A stretch of 5,469 nucleotides of DNA from Candidatus Izemoplasma sp. (GCA_007116105.1 SKJA01000090.1:1-5469); one strand, 5' to 3'. Shown: positions 1 through 5,180, numbered from the stretch's first letter. Notes: generated by a model not told the origin, from the letters alone. Numbers and translations are program-made.

Positions 1-3
1 CAT
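1..3 (-). CDS. Start codon of a SAM-riboswitch-controlled gene running off the left edge
   Basis: Only the putative ATG (reverse complement of CAT at 1-3) lies in the window. A purine-rich Shine-Dalgarno stretch, GAGGAG, occupies 7-12 on the minus strand. The gap to the ATG is only 3 nt from the full GAGGAG, or 5 nt if the core is read as GAGG, so a start slightly further left is possible. Because the leader is a complete SAM-I riboswitch followed by an intrinsic terminator, the gene probably belongs to methionine or S-adenosylmethionine metabolism or transport, for example a SAM synthetase, a methionine transporter or a sulfur-assimilation enzyme. That is an inference from the regulator; no protein sequence is visible. 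Confidence 0.5.
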
Positions 4-21
4 CTTCTCCTCTTTTCTACC

Positions 22-49
22 AAAAAGAAAAGCCCATCACACGATGGGC
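22..49 (-). terminator. Intrinsic terminator of the SAM-I riboswitch expression platform
   Basis: Perfect 7-bp arms GCCCATC (43-49 read on the minus strand) and GATGGGC (32-38), with a 4-nt loop at 39-42, are followed on the minus strand by the U-rich run TTTTCTTTTT (31-22). The 5' arm can pair instead with the 3' strand of the aptamer: ACGATGG (65-59) is exactly complementary to CCATCGT (47-41). This gives a mutually exclusive antiterminator. When SAM stabilises P1, the antiterminator strand is held in the aptamer, the terminator forms, and the downstream gene is switched off. Confidence 0.9.
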
Positions 50-143
50 ATATCTGCACCATCGTTCAAGCGTTAGCACCTTGCGCGTTGCGTAGGTTGC
101 TGAAGGGTCATCGAGCTTGTCTCTCGCCTTCTCTTTATGGTGG
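49..143 (-). ncRNA. SAM-I (S-box) riboswitch aptamer
   Basis: A cis-regulatory RNA that binds S-adenosylmethionine. Read on the minus strand, it shows the S-box signatures in order. A P1 strand CACCAT (142-137) is followed by the GAGA-AGG element. A P2 helix follows (AAGG with CCTT, CGAG with CTCG) carrying the AUGA of the kink-turn. Next come the conserved stretch ending in CAGCAACC (112-95), a P3 helix, and the conserved AAGGTGCTAA (82-73). A short P4-like element follows, and the closing P1 strand is ATGGTG (62-57). P1 may extend further, since 137-150 and 49-62 match at 12 of 14 positions, although the predicted transcription start limits how much of that is transcribed. In S-box genes SAM binding causes premature termination, so this should be an OFF switch for the gene beginning at position 3. 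Confidence 0.93.
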
Positions 144-147
144 ACAT

Positions 148-176
148 ATGATACCATTTTTATGGCTTTTTTTCAA
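148..176 (-). promoter_or_regulatory. Sigma-A-type promoter of the riboswitch transcript
   Basis: On the minus strand a -35 element TTGAAA (176-171) and a -10 element TATCAT (153-148) are separated by exactly 17 bp. The predicted start point is near 141, just at the 5' strand of P1, as expected for an S-box leader. It lies in the gap after the hydrolase stop codon, so the riboswitch gene can be transcribed independently of the hydrolase gene upstream. Assigned by eye from consensus only. Confidence 0.65.
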
Positions 177-234
177 GTAGAAATGCCTGGTTAAAGCGGA
201 GCAACACACACCTTAGTTTCATGAGATAAAGATC

Positions 235-1071
235 TTATGTTTTACGTCCATCGGGATGCGCTGTCCCTTTGACGGCTTTACGTTGACCGGTTGTGAACTC
301 GTGTGTCATATACTTCACAACCTCCGCCGTGGAGATGACATTGGCAACCGTACTGTTCGCGACGGTGAGTGCCATCTCGTGATTGGCGGTTGCGGTTGCG
401 ACCGCGTCCGATACCACCACGACATCATAACCACGGGAGCTCCCCGCATACGCGGTGGCTAGGACACACTCATCGGTCCAAAGGCCCGCAATGACAATCG
501 TGTCGATGTCAAGCGCTTTGAGTTTCTCATCAAGATAGGACGTCCCATCGTCGTTAAAGGTCCAAAACATGTCTAAGTGTTTGCCGTGATAAAACCAACC
601 TTCTTCTATTTCTTGAGCGGTCGGTGCGATTTCTTTCAGTGGCTGTAACCCTGCTTCACCGGTGAAAATATAGGCGGCGTTTTCGGGCGCTTCGACACGC
701 AACCCACGTGGACCGTACCACCGGTCCATCGCATTGGAGATGCCATCGTCAAACTGACGACTCCATGAGCTCCAGGCAATACAGACACCGTCTTCAGTTG
801 TCTTTTTTTTGCGAAAGACGTCGACGAGCGTTTGTAAGTTTGCTAAGATACCCTCGGCATAAGGCCGGTACTCTTCTTGACAGTCGTCCATCAGCAAGGC
901 GATGCGACGGGGACGATCCGGAAGATTCCAAGCAGACCAAAAGGCGAGGGGCATCCCATGAAGGCCCCCTTCAGTGGAGCGGTAGTTTGTCATCGGTTCT
1001 TGAGCCAGTGCTTTGTCACGAAATGGGCACGCTGTGTTGAGTGCCTGTTTAAGGGTTAATGCTTTTTTCAT
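235..1071 (-). CDS. Isochorismatase-like cysteine hydrolase
   Basis: Predicted cytosolic hydrolase of the isochorismatase-like (cysteine hydrolase) superfamily, 278 residues. The members include nicotinamidases, N-carbamoyl-amide amidohydrolases and isochorismatases; the substrate here cannot be told. The expected Asp-Lys-Cys triad is visible: D63 in IALLMDDCQEEY (strand 1), K164 in FYHGKHLDMF, and C202 in AGLWTDECVLATA, followed by the typical GYDVVVVSDAVAT strand. The protein is longer than the usual 180-220 residues. About 55 residues precede strand 1, and the stretch between strand 2 (about 97-100) and K164 is long. The start is supported by AGGAG (1083-1079 on the minus strand) 7 nt before the ATG. 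A 13-bp palindrome, ACTGT-AAC-ACAGT (1110-1122), lies in the leader and might be an operator. No clear promoter or terminator was seen. The next gene leftward has its own promoter. Confidence 0.9.
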   Translation of the reverse strand: MKKALTLKQALNTACPFRDKALAQEPMTNYRSTEGGLHGMPLAFWSAWNLPDRPRRIALLMDDCQEEYRPYAEGILANLQTLVDVFRKKKTTEDGVCIAWSSWSRQFDDGISNAMDRWYGPRGLRVEAPENAAYIFTGEAGLQPLKEIAPTAQEIEEGWFYHGKHLDMFWTFNDDGTSYLDEKLKALDIDTIVIAGLWTDECVLATAYAGSSRGYDVVVVSDAVATATANHEMALTVANSTVANVISTAEVVKYMTHEFTTGQRKAVKGTAHPDGRKT

Positions 1072-1086
1072 CCAATCACTCCTAGT

Positions 1087-1346
1087 TTATGTCCTTGGTT
1101 CATGGGTCCACTGTAACACAGTTTGACACGAGTGTACATTTTGCCTATGTCCTACTCGCAGTGGTTTGGCCTCTAAGATTGGGTCTTCGGATGTGGCTTG
1201 ATTGAGTGCTTCTTGGTGGGGCTCTACTTGTTAATGTACTTTCTCACTGTGTCTTGGCTTAATGAGTTTTCTCTTGCGATTTGACTCTTCGATTCGCCTT
1301 GCAAGTAGCGCTCGATAATTCTGTGCTTTTCTTTCAAAGTGATCAC
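1087..1346 (-). pseudogene. istA: Truncated, frameshifted IS21-family transposase (IstA N-terminus)
   Basis: Reading the minus strand from 1346 gives a 40-codon frame ending in TAG at 1226-1224. It encodes an IstA-like helix-turn-helix start: LKEKHRIIERYLQGESKSQ (from about 1337), then IARENSLSQDTVRKYIN. The pattern 'G.SKSQIAR...S..TVRKYI' is typical of the N-terminal DNA-binding domain of IS21 transposases. Immediately before the stop, another frame continues from about 1230 (QVEPHQEALNQATSEDPILE) and stays open to TAA at 1089-1087. The parsimonious reading is a 1-nt deletion near 1230. Resemblance to IstA fades near 1159, with no DDE catalytic domain and no istB. The start is GTG 1346 or, more plausibly, TTG 1337, with AGAAGGTG just upstream. 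The family call rests on recognising the helix-turn-helix pattern, not on a search. Confidence 0.6.
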
Positions 1347-1546
1347 CTTCTGTTCACCCCTATCTGTGTTGCTATGATAGGGCTATTATAAAGAGCTTAG
1401 TGAAGACTTTTCAATTGCGGGTACTGACTGGTTTCAAATTACCCTAAAAAACCTTACCTTCTAAAAGGAACACTAGATGACAATAACATTGGTCATACAT
1501 TAGGTTTCTATCTATCGACAACGTCTAACTATCATACCCCACAATG
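1347..1546. other. Non-coding spacer between the istA remnant and the Fic operon terminator
   Basis: Apart from the promoter-like sequence at 1385-1414, I see no gene or RNA here. Short inverted words are present (GGGTA 1419-1423 with TACCC 1440-1444), but they are too short and too widely spaced to call a structure. Base composition shifts towards A+T from roughly 1430, which may mark the left border of the acquired toxin-antitoxin block. Confidence 0.5.
1385..1414 (-). promoter_or_regulatory. Promoter-like sequence upstream of the istA remnant
   Basis: Minus-strand TTGAAA (1414-1409) and a perfect TATAAT (1390-1385) are separated by 18 bp. They lie about 40-50 nt upstream of the istA-like start codon. 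If active, it would transcribe the 40-codon helix-turn-helix fragment and could read on into the hydrolase gene, since no terminator was seen between them. Consensus matching only. Confidence 0.45.
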
Positions 1547-1585
1547 AAAAACAGGATTTTAGCATTTTTTGCTAAGATCCTGTTT
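1547..1585 (-). terminator. Rho-independent terminator of the antitoxin-fic operon
   Basis: Arms at 1571-1585 and 1549-1563 form a 15-bp stem around a 7-nt loop (1564-1570). The only imperfection is a single non-Watson-Crick position. On the minus strand the stem runs into TTTTT (1551-1547). It begins 5 nt after the fic stop codon (TAA, 1593-1591). On the plus strand the stem is followed by AAGTATTAG with no T-tract, so the terminator acts on the minus-strand transcript. Confidence 0.88.
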
Positions 1586-1590
1586 AAGTA

Positions 1591-2301
1591 TTAGTCTTTT
1601 TTCTGTTGGTGATAATTATATGTGTAGTTTTCCATATTAACGTCTCTTATTTTGTCGTACTTATTTGATTTTGATGGTGTCTTCTTTCTTGAACTTGAAT
1701 TATGAATAACAGCATCTCCTAATATTTTCTCAAGATAATGATATTCACTGTACTCATCTAAGCTTGCCATCACTAAAGCATTTCTAAAGTAAGCAGCATG
1801 TCTCCTTAGTAATTTTTCATCAAGTGAATAATTATGATATTTCAAGAAAAAAAACATGTAAGTAGCTACGGTTCTTGTATTCCCCTCCCGAAATGGATGA
1901 GTTTTCCAAACAGAAGATATGTACCTGGTTAGCTCATAAATTAATGACGTCGTACCAAAAGAACTCCATGATTTATTAAAAAACAGCTCATGAATTTTCT
2001 TTAGTGCAGTATTTAGGTTTGATGCTGTCTCATATTGTACACTCAGTCCATCTAAGACCGCTTCTTTTTTTTCAATATTAATAGTTCTTGCTTTCCCGGC
2101 CCACTCATATACATCTGAGAATAACTGCTTATGAATATCAAAAATATCGAGTGTGTCTTTTATTGTGTAATCTTCATTCATCAGTCTTAGCAAGTTTAGA
2201 TTTACAACCGTATTTTCATAATCATCTAAATCGTCTTGATTTTTAATGTTCATAAGGTTTTTTAAGATATTTGTATTTTTATATATATAGGGATCAGACA
2301 T
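1591..2301 (-). CDS. Fic-domain toxin (Fic/Doc family)
   Basis: Predicted cytosolic Fic-fold enzyme of 236 residues, the toxin half of a toxin-antitoxin pair. Fic proteins typically transfer AMP from ATP to a target hydroxyl; Doc is a kinase variant. The conserved helix HKQLFSDVYEWAGKART lies at 57-73, and the active-site loop HPFREGNTRT at 135-144 contains the catalytic His135, Glu139, Gly140, Asn141 and Arg143. Against the canonical HxFx(D/E)GNGRxxR, the second Gly is Thr142 and the final Arg is Ala146. A basic, Asn/Lys/Ser-rich tail covers about 200-236. No clear (S/T)xxxE(G/N) self-inhibitory motif is present; the nearest match, DVNMEN near the C-terminus, has Asp in the first position. 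I chose the ATG at 2301 because AAGGA lies 8 nt upstream and the ATG overlaps the antitoxin stop in ATGTCTGA. A longer in-frame start at 2406 would lie deep inside the antitoxin gene. The gene is AT-rich compared with its neighbours. Confidence 0.9.
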   Translation of the reverse strand: MSDPYIYKNTNILKNLMNIKNQDDLDDYENTVVNLNLLRLMNEDYTIKDTLDIFDIHKQLFSDVYEWAGKARTINIEKKEAVLDGLSVQYETASNLNTALKKIHELFFNKSWSSFGTTSLIYELTRYISSVWKTHPFREGNTRTVATYMFFFLKYHNYSLDEKLLRRHAAYFRNALVMASLDEYSEYHYLEKILGDAVIHNSSSRKKTPSKSNKYDKIRDVNMENYTYNYHQQKKD

Positions 2302-2623
2302 TCGCATATTCCTTTTTGATTGCATATAATGCAACATCATAATCGATATCACCGCGGGCATAAAGATTGATGATTTTATTAAACTTTTTAGGGAATGTTT
2401 TTCCACCAGTAAGATTCAGTGCTTCCGCTAAGTCTTTTGATTTCACTTGAATACTAGTTTTGGGCGTTTTCACTTCAAAAGGCAAACCCTTTTTTAATCT
2501 GATTTGGGATAAATACAAATCAATAGCTGTTGACATATTGATTCCCAGCAAATCGAGAATTTGCTCAACCTCTTCTTTCGTTTTTTCTTCAACTCTTACA
2601 TTGATGTATGCATCTTTGCTCAT
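2294..2623 (-). CDS. RelB/DinJ-type antitoxin with an atypical C-terminal tail, cognate to Fic
   Basis: Protein of 109 residues, first gene of the toxin-antitoxin operon. Residues 1-53 match the RelB/DinJ ribbon-helix-helix family: YINVRVEEKTKEEVEQIL (strand and helix 1), LGINMSTAIDLYLSQI (helix 2), then the hallmark KKGLPFEVKTP. This part should dimerise and bind the operator at 2644-2661. RelB/DinJ proteins usually partner RelE/YafQ-type RNases, but here the next gene is fic. Residues 79-106 (KKFNKIINLYARGDIDYDVA onwards) follow a 'Y..G.I..d.A...I...Y' pattern that resembles the end of VbhA/FicA antitoxins. The canonical (S/T)xxxE(G/N) motif is not found; the nearest is KDLAEA at 63-68. The start at ATG 2623 has GAGG (2633-2630) 7 nt upstream. 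The stop overlaps the fic start by 8 nt, so translation is probably coupled. Confidence 0.88.
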   Translation of the reverse strand: MSKDAYINVRVEEKTKEEVEQILDLLGINMSTAIDLYLSQIRLKKGLPFEVKTPKTSIQVKSKDLAEALNLTGGKTFPKKFNKIINLYARGDIDYDVALYAIKKEYANV

Positions 2624-2640
2624 GATATCACCTCAAACAT

Positions 2641-2661
2641 ATTGTAACACATTCGTGTTAC
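2641..2661 (-). promoter_or_regulatory. Palindromic operator and -10 region of the antitoxin-fic operon
   Basis: GTAACAC (2644-2650), the spacer ATTC, and GTGTTAC (2655-2661) form a perfect 7-bp inverted repeat, 18 bp overall. Its centre is about 30 bp upstream of the antitoxin start. On the minus strand the repeat runs into TACAAT (2646-2641), one mismatch from the -10 consensus, so a bound repressor would cover the core promoter. Ribbon-helix-helix antitoxins of type II systems usually autoregulate in this way. The -35 assignment is uncertain: a perfect TTGACA lies at 2690-2685, but its spacing to TACAAT is too long, and no good -10 lies 17 bp from it. The palindrome is directly visible; its operator function is inferred. 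Confidence 0.65.
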
Positions 2662-2973
2662 TTTTTCATTTAAAAAACAATATATGTCAAATGATTAAAC
2701 CTAATAATATAATGAGCGGATTTTTTCTTTTTCACATACTTATTGCTTGTTATTTATTTTCACTTATTCACTAAATATAAACCATAAGTATGATTACTTA
2801 TGGGTAGCATAAAACTCTTTTAGGAAATACCAACATCTTTCAATAAAAATCACAGGAAATCATCCAAAAAATAGGAGTACTATTTTTAAAAAGTCGTTTT
2901 TTGTGTCAAAGGTTACCGTGATTCAACCATAGAGCCGACAGTCCTTTCAGAAGGATGCTAATGATACCATGTA
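2662..2973. other. AT-rich intergenic region with small inverted repeats, no gene
   Basis: No credible coding sequence on either strand. Two inverted repeats stand out. CCATAAGTA (2782-2790), TGAT, TACTTATGG (2795-2803) is a perfect 9-bp palindrome; on the minus strand it is followed by the T-rich GTTTATATTT. AAAAATAG (2867-2874) and CTATTTTT (2880-2887) form an 8-bp AU stem that runs into TTTTTT on the minus strand. Either could be a weak terminator for the hydrolase-like gene ending at 2974, but neither has a GC-rich stem. A short hairpin, TCCTT-TCAG-AAGGA (2942-2955), lies just after that gene's stop. Confidence 0.45.
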
Positions 2974-5124
2974 TCAAGAGCCCCATCCAAAGTGCTTAAA
3001 GGCTTCTTTGACAATGGCGTAGGATTGTTTAAGACGTTCATGCCAGGTGGGAAAGTCCCACCCTTCCCAGGTCGTCGATGCCATGTCAATATGGGTGGTT
3101 TCCCCTGGGTCGTTAACATACGATACGCCAATAAAGAGACCTTCAATCGGTTCATGCTCAAAGGCGCGATTACGATAGAAGTCGCTCAACATCATTTTGC
3201 TGGAAGGATCTGAAATGTTGAGCATCTGCCAGGGAATCTTGAGTTCTAGATGGCCGTCTTGGACATAAAAATCAGCGAGTGAATGATAAGCTTCATGCCG
3301 AGGATTGGCCATGCCGTAAGTTAGCTTGCCGGTGTGGTGTTGACTAAAAGGGATGGTGAGTTCATCTTGGGGTAAATAGATTTCTGCAGATAAGGCTTGA
3401 TACATGTCCACAAACACACCCGTATTCTTTTGCCGGAACTGCTCATCCTTTGGCAACAATTCTAACAGTTCGTGGTACAAGAAATAAAACGGATCGTAAT
3501 AAGGATCTACCAACATCACTGAGTGATGAGGACCCTTGATTTTTATCAAAAAATCGACGTTGTGTGAGAAGGTCACGCCAGTGTTGAGGACGTGATCGTT
3601 GCCTTGATCACGGTTGGTCATGATGGGAAGCCACAGTTCATCGTGTTCAAAATCAAACCCTGGTGCGTTGAGGTATAGGTAAAGATAGCGTTCATCAAAG
3701 GCCGTGTGTAACTCGAAGCGATCACTTTTGAGGATCGGCTCACTTCCTAGCCAGTCACTGGGGTCTCCATCCACATAACGCACCCGTTGGTGGGTGCCAG
3801 GGTCAAAGGCCATTAAGCCAAAGTGTTGTTCATTGGTTTGGACGTTCGACCAAAGCGGTCGGCGCAAAGGAAGGTCAAAATCCATGGTGTTCCAGGTACG
3901 CTTAAACCATTCATCTTGCCAGGCAAAGACAAAGCCCCCAGCATACTGTGCGTCATGAATGTCTTCAAGCATGTGCGCAATCATCTGACCTTGTTCAACT
4001 TCACTGAGGAACCCTTGGTTAAACCCACTGTGAATGGCATCATGGGTTTTGCCTCGTGAGGCGGGAACGCCAAACTCCGCCACAAACACAGGGACAGAGA
4101 GGTTCGCATATAGATCTAGTAAATACGCTTTGTAAGGGTTGACTTGACCGCGATCATCGATGTAGTCTCGGTAGGTTTGACTGTAGTTCATGAACTCTGG
4201 ATAGTAAGGGTACACATGATAAGACGCAAACAAGCCTGCGATAAACGCGTCTTCTGCTTTGAGGTGTTCGGTGTTGACAGACACCAGGTCTTCTTTGAGG
4301 TCGGGTTCGTTTGGATGGGTTAGATGATCGGTGGTCAGCCAGTTCACAAAGCTGACCGGTCGCATGAACTGATAAGTTTGCACTTCATACGACACAATCG
4401 CATCGGCAACGCGAGCGAGAAAGATTTCAAACGGTTGAGCCTGGGCGGTGTTTGAGACATAGTCACCTTCATGAATGGGCATCCCTAGATGTGCTTCATT
4501 GGTCCCCAACACAAACATCGGATCCCACTCAACGCCTAAAATCCAGCCAATCACGTAAGGAGAGACATCGTAGGTGTACTCACCATGCGCAAAGCCATAC
4601 TGAAAAGGCAGTTCTGCTTGACCGTGAATGATGTCAATTAGATCGGTGGTGTCTTGAATGAAGGTGTTCAGTAACGCTTCGTCATCGCCAAAGGCATCGC
4701 CTAAGTCACGCGCATCGTACTCGTTTATCCAAACCCCTTGCATGAGGTAAAGTGGTCGTTTGGAGGATTGATTGAACTCATATAAGGCCTCATAAAACGC
4801 TGGCATCATCGTGGTGTACACACGTATGACATCCGAATGCAAGTCGTGAATCTGTTGAAACCAACGCAGATAAGTCTCTTTAGGAATCGCCAGTTCTCCA
4901 GGAAAACTGCCAGGTTGCGTGGCGCCTAAGTTCACTCCAGTTAAAAAGTGATCGTGAAACTCGGCCTGACGGTACACCATAAAGGTTCTGTCTTCTGTTT
5001 TGGCGATCATCTTGATGCCGTTTTCTTCATAGATGTTTTGTTGACTTAACCAAACCTGTCGAACGCCAACACCACCCAAGATGAGGACTGTGACAAGACT
5101 GAGTAACACGATGAGCTTTTTCAT
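2974..5124 (-). CDS. Membrane-anchored glycoside-hydrolase-like protein with C-terminal CBM9/DOMON-like domain
   Basis: Predicted extracytoplasmic protein of 716 residues. MKKLIVLLSLVTVLILGG at the N-terminus is a signal anchor with no clear cleavage site or lipobox. Residues about 45-430 look like a clan GH-A-type (beta/alpha)8 barrel: FLTGVNLGATQPG (60-72), VIRVYTTMMPAFYEAL (99-114), GWILGVEWDP (193-202), SYHVYPYYPEF (301-311), PVFVAEFGVPASRG (345-358), GGFVFAWQDEWF (396-407). E199 and E350 fit the strand-4 acid/base and strand-7 nucleophile, but the residue before E199 is Val, not the usual Asn. From about 448 (YVDGDPSDW, then RYLYLYLNAP) a beta-rich region resembles CBM9/DOMON carbohydrate-binding domains. 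The substrate is unknown; a role in processing a surface polysaccharide is inferred. I chose ATG 5124, which has GAGGAG 8 nt upstream. The GTG at 5133, three codons earlier, directly abuts that Shine-Dalgarno. Confidence 0.78.
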   Translation of the reverse strand: MKKLIVLLSLVTVLILGGVGVRQVWLSQQNIYEENGIKMIAKTEDRTFMVYRQAEFHDHFLTGVNLGATQPGSFPGELAIPKETYLRWFQQIHDLHSDVIRVYTTMMPAFYEALYEFNQSSKRPLYLMQGVWINEYDARDLGDAFGDDEALLNTFIQDTTDLIDIIHGQAELPFQYGFAHGEYTYDVSPYVIGWILGVEWDPMFVLGTNEAHLGMPIHEGDYVSNTAQAQPFEIFLARVADAIVSYEVQTYQFMRPVSFVNWLTTDHLTHPNEPDLKEDLVSVNTEHLKAEDAFIAGLFASYHVYPYYPEFMNYSQTYRDYIDDRGQVNPYKAYLLDLYANLSVPVFVAEFGVPASRGKTHDAIHSGFNQGFLSEVEQGQMIAHMLEDIHDAQYAGGFVFAWQDEWFKRTWNTMDFDLPLRRPLWSNVQTNEQHFGLMAFDPGTHQRVRYVDGDPSDWLGSEPILKSDRFELHTAFDERYLYLYLNAPGFDFEHDELWLPIMTNRDQGNDHVLNTGVTFSHNVDFLIKIKGPHHSVMLVDPYYDPFYFLYHELLELLPKDEQFRQKNTGVFVDMYQALSAEIYLPQDELTIPFSQHHTGKLTYGMANPRHEAYHSLADFYVQDGHLELKIPWQMLNISDPSSKMMLSDFYRNRAFEHEPIEGLFIGVSYVNDPGETTHIDMASTTWEGWDFPTWHERLKQSYAIVKEAFKHFGWGS

Positions 5125-5142
5125 TAGTAACACTCCTCAACA

Positions 5143-5180
5143 CGACATGCCATCGCGCTTGTTTAGCGCGGTGGCTGTCG
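5143..5180 (-). other. Long GC-rich hairpin in the leader of the glycoside-hydrolase-like gene
   Basis: CGACA (5143-5147), a bulged T, and GCCATCGCGCT (5149-5159) face AGCGCGGTGGC (5165-5175) and TGTCG (5176-5180) across a 5-nt loop. This gives 16 stem positions with one bulge and one non-Watson-Crick position (G-U if transcribed rightward, A-C if transcribed leftward). In the leftward transcript it ends 5 nt before the GAGGAG Shine-Dalgarno and has no following U-tract, so it is not an ordinary terminator for the upstream gene. Rightward, TTTTTT follows about 6 nt after the stem, but no plus-strand gene precedes it. Possible roles are mRNA 5'-end protection, translational control, or a protein-binding palindrome. 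Confidence 0.6.

Noticed and set aside
256..1059. Plus-strand frames (256-462, 708-1040, 877-1059) opposite the cysteine hydrolase
   Set aside because: They are antisense to a well-supported gene, and their translations look like shadow sequence without domains.
2302..2406. N-terminal extension of the fic frame starting at 2406
   Set aside because: It lies entirely within the antitoxin gene. The ATG at 2301 has a good Shine-Dalgarno and the usual short overlap, and the extra 35 residues do not resemble a Fic N-terminus.
2460..2774. Plus-strand 104-codon frame opposite the antitoxin and its promoter
   Set aside because: It is antisense to the antitoxin. Its hydrophobic end comes from AT-rich spacer, and there is no ribosome binding site evidence.
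2890..2973. Possible structured RNA or IS end just after the glycoside-hydrolase-like gene
   Set aside because: There are only short hairpins, no conserved riboswitch or T-box words, and no matching terminal repeat elsewhere in the window.
2958..4059. Frames overlapping the glycoside-hydrolase-like gene (2958-3161 minus, 2992-3213 plus, 3823-4059 plus)
   Set aside because: They are alternative-frame or antisense shadows of a long gene with clear family-like motifs.
5125..5133. GTG start at 5133 for the glycoside-hydrolase-like protein
   Set aside because: The Shine-Dalgarno GAGGAG directly abuts this GTG, whereas the ATG at 5124 is 8 nt downstream of it and begins a typical MKK signal sequence.
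1113..5133. Recurring word GTAACAC at 1113, 2644 and 5127 as a possible regulon motif
   Set aside because: A 7-mer found three times is weak. Only the 2644 copy is part of a long palindrome, and the 5127 copy lies across the start codon region of the glycoside-hydrolase-like gene.
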